Source: Prevotellaceae bacterium (GTDB taxonomy: Bacteria; Bacteroidota; Bacteroidia; Bacteroidales; Bacteroidaceae). Taken from it: 36,191 nt of DNA. The translations under genes and the position numbers were made by a program. The DNA is taken from contig JABZLB010000031.1 in assembly GCA_015256945.1 (NCBI GenBank), positions 1 to 36,191 on the forward strand, read 5' to 3'. The notes beneath the pieces are model-generated. The model did not search any database and was not told the origin of the DNA. It worked only from the letters and a program-made list of their open reading frames with translations. Shown in pieces: positions 1-7,273 of the stretch (position 1 is the stretch's first letter; each line of letters opens with the position of its first letter).

Positions 1-32
1 GCAATGCAATGCGGGAGAGTAGGTAGCCGCCT
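1..32 (+). rRNA. rrf: 5S ribosomal RNA, 3' end (partial)
   Basis: The first 32 bases read as the 3' end of a Bacteroidetes 5S rRNA: the block GGGAGAGTAGGTAGCCGCC matches the conserved last helix of 5S rRNA in this phylum. The gene is cut by the window start, so an rRNA operon should lie immediately to the left. A strong terminator follows 15 bases later, as expected for the end of an rRNA operon. The exact mature 3' end is an estimate. Confidence 0.85.
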
Positions 33-47
33 TCTTTTACAGACGAA

Positions 48-81
48 AGCCCTGAGGACAGAAATGTCTTCAGGGCTTTTT
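48..81 (+). terminator. Rho-independent terminator of the rRNA operon
   Basis: A 13-bp stem (AGCCCTGAGGACA paired with TGTCTTCAGGGCT, one G-T pair) with a four-base loop is followed directly by a run of T. It sits just after the 5S rRNA end and is the expected transcription stop of the rRNA operon. Confidence 0.9.
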
Positions 82-303
82 CGTGTTTGTAAGGAGTATC
101 TTCTGTGTTTGTGAAGATTTTTTCTTCGTATTTGTGAAGGAATCATTCTGTATTTATGGAGGATTTCTTTGTGTTTGTAAGGAGAGCCTCTCGTATTTGT
201 AAAGGGATCTTTTCGTATTCAGAAAAAGTATGTTTTGTGTATAGAATAAATATATTTTGCATTTAGGCAACCGTTGTTTTGTATTTTTGATTGGATAGTT
301 TCA
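80..303. repeat. Degenerate 22-bp tandem repeat, about ten units
   Basis: The core G-T-(G/A)-T-T-T-G-T recurs with starts near 83, 105, 128, 150, 171, 193, 215, 237, 259 and 281, so the steps are 22, 23, 22, 21, 22, 22, 22, 22 and 22. The first six units carry the core plus a purine block (AAGGA-like); later units drift to G-T-A-T-T and then decay. No convincing reading frame covers it, and the units touch each other without spacers, so this is not a CRISPR. It begins immediately after the rRNA terminator. From 304 to 424 the pattern is weak; a second phased block follows at 425. Confidence 0.75.
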
Positions 304-424
304 TTTCAGGACTATATTTTCATTTCCTTTGTCTTTTGTGTATGTAGTGCAGTTTATGTGTTGTTTTCAGAAACTGAATACAATTTGACGCTTAGAACAG
401 GAATATTAACTGGTAACAGGAAAT

Positions 425-600
425 ATTTAAGGAAAGGAATGTTACTGGTTAGGGTTGATACAAGGATGAGATAAGATTTTGCACCAATATCGTTAACGAC
501 ATTATCAATATGGGACAAGATTAATAGGTAGGGAAGGTAAGGTTGAGGTTTAATATTGCTACCGTTATTATTGTCGTTCAGCAGAGTTAATAAGCAAGGT
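425..600. repeat. Second degenerate 22-bp phased repeat block
   Basis: Cut into 22-base units starting at 425, 447, 469, 491, 513, 535, 557 and 579, this stretch shows column conservation: in the seven units from 447 on, position 5 is A in all seven, position 2 is G in six, and positions 9 and 10 are T in six each. The shared core is roughly T-A-A-G-G-T-T-A-T. Units are contiguous and strongly diverged. The short frames that cross it look accidental. The remaining 601-750 is AT-rich and holds nothing else I can name apart from a repeated ATATGCAGTT (648 and 715). Confidence 0.6.
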
Positions 601-750
601 AAGTTCTTATTGTTTCGCACCTTTATATGGAAGCTTACTTACTTGTTATATGCAGTTTTTTCATATATATATTTGAGTTTCAGTCATGAATGAGCAATAA
701 AAACACAGAAAGACATATGCAGTTCTCCCAAACATATATTGAAGTTTAAG

Positions 751-781
751 TTTGTGCAATTTACCTTTTGTAATACAATTG
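751..781 (+). promoter_or_regulatory. Possible promoter of the histidine kinase gene
   Basis: TTTG at 751-754 and TACAATTG at 774-781, separated by 19 bases, resemble the Bacteroidetes -33/-7 promoter, though the -7 box has one mismatch. Transcription would begin near 788, which argues against the TTG at 789 as the kinase start. Confidence 0.4.
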
Positions 782-857
782 ATGCCGTTTGGCTCTCCTT
801 TTCATCCACATGAGCCTTTGTGCAATAATCGGCTTGTTGGCGCGTTATAATTTATAT

Positions 858-2024
858 ATGCACTGGACAGACAGGACAAGACAAGTTAAGATAATTCTTA
901 TTGCTATGGCTTTATGTATAGCAGTGGTTTCCCTTGTGGTATCGCATAAGCTTGCCAGTGACCTGAAGGTACAGGAACATAGCCGTATGGCAGTGTGGGC
1001 CGAGGCTATGAGATCACTCAATAAGGCCGATGACAATACCGATTTAAATCTTGTTCTGAAGGTTTTAAACGACAATAACACAATTCCTGTTATTGTATTG
1101 AACCGACATGGACAGGTTAGCGACTTCCGAAATCTTACCTTACATGTTTCCTCTCGTGCTGATAGTATGGCCTGTGTAAAGGCGCTTGGACATGAATTAT
1201 TGGCGCAACACCGTAATATTCGTATTTTTCTTGACAGCCGGCATCATGATTATATCGATGTCTGCTACGAAGATTCGCTGATGCTTAAGCGCCTCTCGTG
1301 GTTTCCCTATGTACAGCTTGGTGTAGTATTGCTATTTGTAGCCATTGCTATTTTTGCGCTTCTCATGGCAAAAAAAGCCGAACAAAATAAAGTCTGGGTG
1401 GGCCTTTCAAAGGAGACTGCTCACCAATTGGGTACACCAATCAGCAGTCTGATGGCCTGGATAGAAGTTTTAAGAGAAGAATATCCTGACGATTCGCTTA
1501 TTCCTGAAATGAATAAAGATGTTAAGCGACTTCAGCTAATTGCCGATCGTTTCTCGAAGATAGGCTCCTTTCCTGAGCCTGTTCCGTCAAATTTAGAAGA
1601 GGTTTTGAACCATGTTGCTGATTACATGGACAGGCGGACAAGCAAGAGCGTTGAAATTAAAAAACAATTTCCGCAGAACGATATTATTGTAAATCTTAAT
1701 GCCTCACTTTTCGAATGGGTTATTGAAAACCTGTGTAAGAATGCTGTTGATGCCATGGGAGGCGGTCCGGGACGTATTATTTTGCATGTTGAAGAAACTG
1801 AAAATAAAGTTGTTGTCGAGGTATCGGATACAGGAAAAGGCATTCGAAAGAAAGACATCGGCAATGTTTTCCGTCCCGGGTTCACAACAAAGAAGCGTGG
1901 ATGGGGGCTCGGACTCAGTCTGGCTAAGCGTATTGTTGAAGAGTATCACGGCGGTAAGATTTTTGTAAAAAGTTCCGATTCTATGAAAGGTACAACGTTC
2001 AGGATTGAACTTAAGAAGACTTAG
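858..2024 (+). CDS. Membrane sensor histidine kinase, orphan
   Basis: A two-component sensor kinase of about 388 residues. Two membrane helices (about residues 12-28 and 151-170) flank a periplasmic sensor region of roughly 120 residues that I do not recognise. The dimerisation/phospho-acceptor box reads KETAHQLGTPISSLMAW, with His near residue 189. The ATPase domain follows: N-box ENLCKNAVDAMGG (about 289-301), DTGKGI (about 324-329), the F-box region FRPGFTTKKRGWGLGLSLAK and a G2 motif. I chose the ATG at 858 because it puts a short charged segment ahead of helix 1. The frame is also open upstream to an ATG at 810 and a TTG at 789. No response regulator lies next to it, so its partner must be elsewhere. 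The stimulus is unknown. Confidence 0.88.
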   Translation: MHWTDRTRQVKIILIAMALCIAVVSLVVSHKLASDLKVQEHSRMAVWAEAMRSLNKADDNTDLNLVLKVLNDNNTIPVIVLNRHGQVSDFRNLTLHVSSRADSMACVKALGHELLAQHRNIRIFLDSRHHDYIDVCYEDSLMLKRLSWFPYVQLGVVLLFVAIAIFALLMAKKAEQNKVWVGLSKETAHQLGTPISSLMAWIEVLREEYPDDSLIPEMNKDVKRLQLIADRFSKIGSFPEPVPSNLEEVLNHVADYMDRRTSKSVEIKKQFPQNDIIVNLNASLFEWVIENLCKNAVDAMGGGPGRIILHVEETENKVVVEVSDTGKGIRKKDIGNVFRPGFTTKKRGWGLGLSLAKRIVEEYHGGKIFVKSSDSMKGTTFRIELKKT

Positions 2025-2116
2025 ATATTCAACATACCCCTTTATTCTGATTGGTTTATGCAAGAAAGCATATTTCCTGGCGAAGTAAACCTTTCGGGTT
2101 TATACCGTATTTCTTA

Positions 2117-2210
2117 TTGTCCGACGGCCGTCAGCAGCGTGTACGGTGGCCGTCAGACAACACGTATGGCGATCGTCAGCAACGCTGCTGACGGCCGCCG
2201 AACAATGACG
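2117..2210. repeat. GC-rich double-hairpin intergenic element, copy A
   Basis: About 94 bases with two tandem imperfect palindromes built on CGGCCGTCAGCA and its complement, separated by a short spacer (ACAACACGTATG-like). The second half, GTCAGCAACGCTGCTGAC with GGCCGCCG, folds into a strong hairpin. The outer ends are TTGTCCG and CGAACAA, nearly complementary. Three relatives occur in this window at 9712, 16432 and 34153. It lies between convergently read-through same-strand genes and has no open frame of its own. Confidence 0.8.
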
Positions 2211-2493
2211 TTTTGCCTTTTGTGTGCATTGCCTTTAGGTTAAAAGCATTATGAAAAACGTTGCCATTGTAATACCTTTTGCGGGTAAAAGTAATTTTCC
2301 TTCATTGGCGTGTCGTGAAAAAACTCATCAGATTGATTATTAAGCACATTCCGCTTCCCTGTGTAAAATGGGCCAGTTTTTCGGGGGTAGCAATATTGCA
2401 GCCCCATATTTCAAAAACCAGCCGTTACGTGTAATATTCATACCGTTGCATCGTTTTTTCCTTTAAAAACAATCGTATATAAGAAAAAAATAG
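2211..2493. other. Intergenic stretch without a gene
   Basis: Between the palindromic element and the DUF177 promoter there is no convincing reading frame. The only structure I see is an imperfect hairpin at 2384-2405 (GGGG-TA-GCAATATTGC-AG-CCCC). It is not followed by a T run, so it is not an obvious terminator. Confidence 0.4.
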
Positions 2494-2501
2494 TAACTTT
2501 G
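2494..2501 (+). promoter_or_regulatory. Promoter -7 element of the DUF177-rpmF-fabH operon
   Basis: TAACTTTG fits the Bacteroidetes -7 consensus TAnnTTTG and is 17 bases before the DUF177 ATG. The -33 box is not clear. Transcription would start near 2508, giving a very short leader. Confidence 0.55.
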
Positions 2502-2518
2502 CAAGCCAAAGTGTAGAT

Positions 2519-3055
2519 ATGTCTATGTTAGAGCAGTTTAAGATAGATTTAAAAGGCCTGGCCCAGGGCGATACCGTTTTGAGCTTTACCATTGATGATG
2601 CTTTCTTCGAAGCTGTTGATGCTCCGTTGATTCGTCATGGTCGGTTACAAACTACTTTGACAATACACCGGACCGACGATTTCTTCGATCTCGATTTCCA
2701 CACTGAAGGCTTAGTTACCGTTATGTGTGACCGTTGCTTAGACGATATGGAACAACCAGTTCTGGCCGACGATCACCTTGTAGTTAAGTTTGGAACTGCC
2801 TATTCTGAAGACGATGACCTTATCACAGTAGCCAAGGACGAAGGAATACTTGACGTGTCATGGTTCATCTATCAGTTTGTAGAGCTTCGCATTCCGCTAC
2901 GGCATGTGCATGCACCTGGAAAATGCAACCCTGCCATGATGGATGTTCTTAAGGAGCATTCAGCCGCCCGAAGCGGTGAGGAGAGTGCGCAGAATTCTAT
3001 GGATTCGCGTTGGGCAGCTTTAGAAAAATTAAAGAATTCAGAATTAAAAGATTAA
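2519..3055 (+). CDS. DUF177 (YceD family) protein
   Basis: A 178-residue soluble protein of the DUF177/YceD family, which is nearly always encoded directly before ribosomal protein L32 and in other bacteria has been linked to 23S rRNA accumulation. Visible signs are the CDRCLDDMEQP segment (a CxxC pair near residues 68-71), the acidic stretch after it, and a late HAPGKCNP segment typical of the family. The C-terminus is Ser/Glu/Lys-rich. The rpmF gene follows after 21 bases, so the two are co-transcribed. The ATG at 2519 lies 17 bases after a -7 element; a second ATG two codons on is an alternative start. Confidence 0.85.
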   Translation: MSMLEQFKIDLKGLAQGDTVLSFTIDDAFFEAVDAPLIRHGRLQTTLTIHRTDDFFDLDFHTEGLVTVMCDRCLDDMEQPVLADDHLVVKFGTAYSEDDDLITVAKDEGILDVSWFIYQFVELRIPLRHVHAPGKCNPAMMDVLKEHSAARSGEESAQNSMDSRWAALEKLKNSELKD

Positions 3056-3076
3056 AAATTAAACGATTAAAGCATT

Positions 3077-3262
3077 ATGGCACATCCTAAAAGAAGACAG
3101 TCAAAGACTCGTACACTGAAGAGAAGAACCCACGACAAGGCAGTTGTTCCTACACTTGCAGTATGTCCTAACTGCGGCGCTTACTATGTTTATCATACCG
3201 TTTGCCCCACATGTGGCTACTATCGCGGTAAGGTTGCTATTGTAAAAGAAGCTGCAGAGTAA
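3077..3262 (+). CDS. rpmF: 50S ribosomal protein L32
   Basis: A 61-residue basic protein of the large ribosomal subunit. The N-terminus MAHPKRRQSKTRTLKRR is the standard L32 start. Two CxxC pairs (CPNCGAYYVYHTVCPTCG) form the zinc-binding knuckle, so this is the zinc-containing form. Its stop codon overlaps the fabH start by one base (TAATG), implying translational coupling between a ribosomal protein gene and the initiating fatty-acid synthase gene, an order common in bacteria. Confidence 0.97.
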   Translation: MAHPKRRQSKTRTLKRRTHDKAVVPTLAVCPNCGAYYVYHTVCPTCGYYRGKVAIVKEAAE

Positions 3263-4281
3263 TGGGAAAGCTTAACGCTGTTATCACTGGCGTTGGCGGA
3301 TATGTCCCCGACTACGTTCTTACAAATGCGGAATTGTCGCGTATGGTTGATACCAGCGACGAGTGGATTAGAACACGTGTCGGCATTCTTGAACGGCGAA
3401 TACTGAAAGAAGAGGGTCTCGGAGCAAGCTATCTTGCAAGAAAAGCCTGCAAGCAGCTGCTTAAAAAAACGGGTACTGATCCGGATAGTATTGACGCATT
3501 AATCGTCTCTACAACTACTCCCGATTACCCATTCCCCTCAACAGCCAGCATTGTGCTGGGTAAGTTAGGACTGAAGAACGCTTTCGCTTTCGATGTAAGC
3601 TGCGCTTGCTGCGGCTTTATTTACGCGCTCGATACGGCTTCGGCTTTGATACAGTCGGGGCGATACAAGAAGATTATTGTTTGCTCGGCAGAGAAAATGT
3701 CGTCAGTTGTCGACTGGACCGACCGTCAAACCTGTGTTCTTTTTGGTGACGGTGCAGGTGCAGTCATGGTAGAAGCTACTGAAGAAGAGGGTGTAGGCTT
3801 TCAGGATTCAATGCTCCTTACAGATGGCAAGGGACTTCCTTTCCTTCATATGAAGGCAGGAGGCAGCGTTTGTCCTGCTTCGCATTTTACAGTAGATAAT
3901 CGTCTTCATTATGTATACCAGGAAGGACGTAATGTATTCCGTCATGCTGTTACCGATATGAGCGATGACGTTCTTGCAGTTATGCAGCGCAACGGGCTGA
4001 ATCAGGATAACCTTAACTGGATTATTCCTCATGAGGCTAACCTCCGTATTATTGAAGCAGTAGCCAAACGTGCCGACTTCCCCTTGGATAAAGTAATGAT
4101 TAATATCGAACATTATGGCAATACGAGCTCGGCTACAATACCGCTGGCTATATGGGATAATGAGTCGAAATTAAAGAAAGGCGACAACGTGATATTTACT
4201 GCCTTTGGTGCAGGATTTGTGCACGGAGCTGTTTATTACAAATGGGGATACGATGGCTCAGGCGTTACAGACAGTAAATAA
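3262..4281 (+). CDS. fabH: 3-oxoacyl-ACP synthase III
   Basis: Beta-ketoacyl-ACP synthase III (339 residues, slightly longer than the usual 315-335). It condenses an acyl-CoA primer with malonyl-ACP to begin fatty-acid synthesis in the cytoplasm. The thiolase-fold triad is visible: the catalytic Cys in the ACCGF motif (Cys116), His in IIPHEAN, and Asn in HYGNTSSATIPLA. The loop DTSDEWIRTRVGI near residue 30 is characteristic of FabH. The gene overlaps rpmF by one base and ends before a terminator. Primer preference (branched or straight) cannot be read from sequence alone. Confidence 0.95.
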   Translation: MGKLNAVITGVGGYVPDYVLTNAELSRMVDTSDEWIRTRVGILERRILKEEGLGASYLARKACKQLLKKTGTDPDSIDALIVSTTTPDYPFPSTASIVLGKLGLKNAFAFDVSCACCGFIYALDTASALIQSGRYKKIIVCSAEKMSSVVDWTDRQTCVLFGDGAGAVMVEATEEEGVGFQDSMLLTDGKGLPFLHMKAGGSVCPASHFTVDNRLHYVYQEGRNVFRHAVTDMSDDVLAVMQRNGLNQDNLNWIIPHEANLRIIEAVAKRADFPLDKVMINIEHYGNTSSATIPLAIWDNESKLKKGDNVIFTAFGAGFVHGAVYYKWGYDGSGVTDSK

Positions 4282-4301
4282 ATAGAATAAACACTTCAGA
4301 A

Positions 4302-4338
4302 AAACGCATCCGCATGTTCATGGGAATGCGTTTTTTTT
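4302..4338 (+). terminator. Terminator after fabH
   Basis: AAACGCATCC pairs with GGGAATGCGTTT (one bulge) around a small loop and is followed by eight T residues. It separates the DUF177-rpmF-fabH unit from era. Confidence 0.8.
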
Positions 4339-4372
4339 GTTACCTTTACCGCAAGTTTAATCTTATAAAAAC

Positions 4373-5326
4373 ATGCACAAGGCAGGATTTGTAAATATAG
4401 TAGGTAACCCCAATGTTGGTAAATCAACACTGATGAACCAGCTTGTTGGTGAAAAAATAAGCATTGCTACCTTTAAGGCACAAACTACAAGGCACCGGAT
4501 TATGGGTATTGTGAACACACCTGATATGCAAATTGTGTTCTCGGATACGCCGGGCGTGCTGAAGCCTAACTACAAAATGCAGGAAATGATGCTGGCTTTT
4601 TCTGAGTCGGCTCTTGCTGATGCAGATATACTTCTTTATGTAACTGATGTGGTTGAAAACCCTGAAAAGAATATCGATTTTCTGGAAAAGGTGCGCGAAA
4701 TGAAAATACCCGTGCTGCTTCTTATCAATAAAATAGATGAGATAGGGCAGAAAACATCGGTAACTCCGGCTGAAAAACCGAAAAAAGAAGGGCATAAAGA
4801 TACTGCTAAAATAAACCCGACGGCATTACTTGGTGAGCTTGTTGAAAAGTGGCATAAGCTGTTACCCAATGCCGAAATACTGCCATTGTCGGCAAAAAAC
4901 AAGTTTGGCGTAGACCTCTTGATGAAACGAATAACGGAACTTTTGCCTGAAAGTCCGGCTTATTTCGACAAGGACCAACTTACGGATAAACCGGCAAAGT
5001 TCTTTGTTTCTGAAATTATTCGCGAAAAAATACTGCGCTATTATGATAAGGAAATCCCCTATTCGGTAGAAGTTGTTGTTGAAAGTTTTAAGGAAGACGT
5101 ACATCATATTCACATCAATACAGTGATTTATGTTGAGCGCGATTCGCAAAAAGGCATTATTATAGGCCATCAGGGCATGGCCTTGAAGAAAGTTTCAACA
5201 GAGGCTCGTCGCAGTTTGGAGAAATTTTTTGGTAAGTCGGTGTATCTCGAAGTGTTTGTAAAGGTCGACAAGGACTGGCGTAATTCCGACCGTGAATTAG
5301 ACCATTTCGGGTACAATCCACAATAA
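4373..5326 (+). CDS. era: GTPase Era
   Basis: Era, a GTPase that binds the 3' end of 16S rRNA and is needed for 30S subunit maturation. The GTPase motifs are in order: P-loop GNPNVGKS (residues 11-18), switch I with TTRHR, DTPG (58-61), NKID (119-122) and SAK (173-175). A type-2 KH RNA-binding domain follows, with the GHQG loop at 265-268. At 317 residues it is about 15-20 longer than usual because of a Lys/Pro/Thr-rich insertion between NKID and SAK (about residues 126-150). The start at 4373 is the only sensible ATG before the P-loop. der follows 99 bases later. Confidence 0.96.
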   Translation: MHKAGFVNIVGNPNVGKSTLMNQLVGEKISIATFKAQTTRHRIMGIVNTPDMQIVFSDTPGVLKPNYKMQEMMLAFSESALADADILLYVTDVVENPEKNIDFLEKVREMKIPVLLLINKIDEIGQKTSVTPAEKPKKEGHKDTAKINPTALLGELVEKWHKLLPNAEILPLSAKNKFGVDLLMKRITELLPESPAYFDKDQLTDKPAKFFVSEIIREKILRYYDKEIPYSVEVVVESFKEDVHHIHINTVIYVERDSQKGIIIGHQGMALKKVSTEARRSLEKFFGKSVYLEVFVKVDKDWRNSDRELDHFGYNPQ

Positions 5327-5344
5327 ATGATTGATAATTATATA

Positions 5345-5392
5345 CGGCCCTGACTGTATGGAGGGTGTACTCTCTCGTTATCGAGAGGGCCG
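5345..5392 (+). promoter_or_regulatory. Possible structured leader before der
   Basis: In the era-der gap, CGGCCCT (5345-5351) can pair with AGGGCCG (5386-5392), and inside it CTCTCG-TTAT-CGAGAG (5372-5387) forms a perfect tetraloop hairpin that competes for the last two bases of the outer stem. There is no T run. This could be a small RNA structure that affects der translation or mRNA processing; it matches no riboswitch class I know. Confidence 0.3.
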
Positions 5393-5425
5393 AAGAATGT
5401 AACTTCAGTAATTAAACAAACACAA

Positions 5426-6739
5426 ATGGCAAATTTAGTAGCAATCGTAGGCCGCCCGAACGTGGGCAAATCTACGCTTTTTAATCGTTTGACACAAAGT
5501 CGTCGTGCCATCGTTAGCGAGGTAGCGGGTACCACTCGCGACCGTCAGTATGGGAAATGCTCATGGAACGGTAAGGAATTTTCGGTAGTTGATACCGGCG
5601 GATGGGTTGTGAAGTCGGATGATATATTTGAGGATGCTATCCGTAAACAAGTGTTGATAGCTGCCGAAGAGGCCGATTTGATACTGTTTTTGGTAGATGT
5701 TGAGACAGGCATTACCGACTGGGACGAAGACGTTGCACAAATTCTTCGTCGTGCAAACTTGCCTATTATCCTCGTCGCTAACAAGGTAGACAACAGCGGA
5801 ATGGCTTATTCGGCGGCCGAGTTTTATAGTCTTGGCCTTGGCGATCCGCACTGTATCAGTGCAGCTACTGGTGGCGGGACGGGCGATTTATTGGATTTAA
5901 TTCTTGAGAAACTGCCATCAAAGCAGCAAGAAGAAATCGATGACGATTTGCCTCGCTTTGCTGTTGTAGGCAGGCCTAATGCAGGAAAGTCGAGTATTAT
6001 CAACGCCTTTATTGGTGAAGATCGTAATATTGTTACCGAGATTGCAGGTACAACGCGCGACAGTATATACACACGCTTCGACAAATTTGGCTTCGATTTC
6101 TACCTCGTTGATACGGCAGGTATTCGTCGTAAGAACAAAGTGACCGAAGATTTAGAGTTTTATAGTGTGATGAGAAGCATACGGGCCATCGAAAATAGCG
6201 ACGTATGCATCCTTATGATAGATGCTACACGCGGTATCGAAGCACAGGATATGAATATTTTTCAGCTCATACAGCGGAACAATAAAAGCTTAGTTGTAGT
6301 TGTTAATAAATGGGATTTGGTACAGGATAAGGACCAGAAGGTCATCGATACCTTTAAAAATGCCATTTACAACAGAATGGCACCGTTTGTTGATTTCCCG
6401 ATTATCTTTGCGTCGGCACTTACAAAACAGCGTATCTTTAAGGTTCTTGAAACTGCCAAGGACGTTTATAAGAACCGCACTACACATATTGGTACGAACA
6501 AACTTAATGAGGTTATGCTGCCTATTATTGAACAGACACCTCCTCCCTCTACGAAAGGAAAGTTCATCAAAATAAAGTATTGTTCGCAGCTTCCCAATAC
6601 GCAAATACCATCGTTTGTGTTCTATGCCAACCTCCCTCAGTATATAAAGGAGAACTACCGGCGCTTTTTGGAGAATAAGATTCGCGAGAACTGGCAACTG
6701 CACGGCTGCCCTGTAAATGTGTTTATTCGTCAGAAATAA
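5426..6739 (+). CDS. der: GTPase Der (EngA)
   Basis: Der, the tandem double-GTPase used in 50S ribosomal subunit assembly; 437 residues, normal for the family. Domain 1 has the P-loop GRPNVGKS (9-16), then DTGG and NKVD. Domain 2 has the P-loop GRPNAGKS (about 182-189), then DTAG and NKWD. The C-terminal KH-like domain follows and ends in the usual basic segment (residues NVFIRQK). It is preceded by era and followed by a one-base gap to a lipoprotein gene, so it is probably part of a ribosome-biogenesis transcription unit. Confidence 0.97.
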   Translation: MANLVAIVGRPNVGKSTLFNRLTQSRRAIVSEVAGTTRDRQYGKCSWNGKEFSVVDTGGWVVKSDDIFEDAIRKQVLIAAEEADLILFLVDVETGITDWDEDVAQILRRANLPIILVANKVDNSGMAYSAAEFYSLGLGDPHCISAATGGGTGDLLDLILEKLPSKQQEEIDDDLPRFAVVGRPNAGKSSIINAFIGEDRNIVTEIAGTTRDSIYTRFDKFGFDFYLVDTAGIRRKNKVTEDLEFYSVMRSIRAIENSDVCILMIDATRGIEAQDMNIFQLIQRNNKSLVVVVNKWDLVQDKDQKVIDTFKNAIYNRMAPFVDFPIIFASALTKQRIFKVLETAKDVYKNRTTHIGTNKLNEVMLPIIEQTPPPSTKGKFIKIKYCSQLPNTQIPSFVFYANLPQYIKENYRRFLENKIRENWQLHGCPVNVFIRQK

Positions 6740-6740
6740 G

Positions 6741-7151
6741 ATGAAAATACAATTGTGGGCTTACCTGATTATTGCATGTCTCAGTATCTTTTCTATCTCG
6801 TCGTGTGGCAAAAAAGCCAGTGAAGATACATCGGCTGAGATGGCAGGGCAGGCAGCTAAGGCTTATTATGATCAGCTTCTGCATGGCGATTTCGAATCGT
6901 TTGTGGCAGGAAGGTATCAGCCCGACTCAATACCCGCCTCGTATCATGAGCAGTTAGTAGCCAACGCTAAGATGTTTTTGGGGCAGCAAGACGGTCATGA
7001 CGGCATTAAAGAGGTGAAGTATGTCAGTGCCAAAGCAGACACATCGAAGCATGTAGCCGATGTTTTTCTTAAGTTTGTATATGGTAATGGTACGGCCGAA
7101 GAGGTGATAGTGCCGATGGTTGAGCATAAAGGAGTATGGTATATGCGGTGA
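6741..7151 (+). CDS. Small lipoprotein, possible NTF2-like/DUF4878 fold
   Basis: A 136-residue exported lipoprotein of unknown function. The signal peptide is MKIQLWAYLIIACLSIFSIS followed by a lipobox SSC-GKK, so Cys near residue 22 should be lipidated. The mature part contains alternating helix and strand with segments such as AAKAYYDQLLHGDFESFV and a late hydrophobic EEVIVPMVEHKGVWYM, which resembles the DUF4878/SnoaL-like (NTF2 superfamily) lipoproteins common in Bacteroidales; this family call is tentative. The ATG at 6741 was chosen over an upstream in-frame ATG inside der because it gives a clean signal peptide. It starts one base after the der stop, so it is translated from the der mRNA. 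Confidence 0.7.
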   Translation: MKIQLWAYLIIACLSIFSISSCGKKASEDTSAEMAGQAAKAYYDQLLHGDFESFVAGRYQPDSIPASYHEQLVANAKMFLGQQDGHDGIKEVKYVSAKADTSKHVADVFLKFVYGNGTAEEVIVPMVEHKGVWYMR

Positions 7152-7170
7152 GCAGACACAGTTATAACAT

Positions 7171-7217
7171 CATGAATATCGGCGCAAAGGACAACCCTTT
7201 GCGCCGATATTCATTTT
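7171..7217 (+). terminator. Strong terminator between der operon and mlaF
   Basis: A perfect stem of 19 bp (ATGAATATCGGCGCAAAGG with its complement) around a five-base loop is followed by TTTTT. It lies between convergent genes and probably stops the der unit. The reverse strand has a weaker T tract, so mlaF may also end here. Confidence 0.9.
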
Positions 7218-7273
7218 TAACCTGTTACGAAGATACAACAGTTATCGTGGCTCTACATCATGCGACCTGTCGC

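Noticed and set aside
80..303. Possible CRISPR array after the rRNA operon
   Set aside because: Units touch each other, there are no unique spacers of constant length between identical repeats, and the repeats decay in sequence. No cas genes are near.
274..620. Short frames of 66 and 88 codons on either strand in the intergenic repeat
   Set aside because: They overlap each other in opposite directions, follow the 22-base repeat, and show no protein-like composition or promoter.
2058..2243. Frame of 61 codons across palindromic element copy A
   Set aside because: It is the translation of the GC-rich repeat; the same repeat in other copies gives unrelated frames.
2384..2405. Riboswitch or terminator before DUF177
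   Set aside because: The hairpin is imperfect, has no T tract, lies upstream of the likely transcript start, and matches no class that I know.
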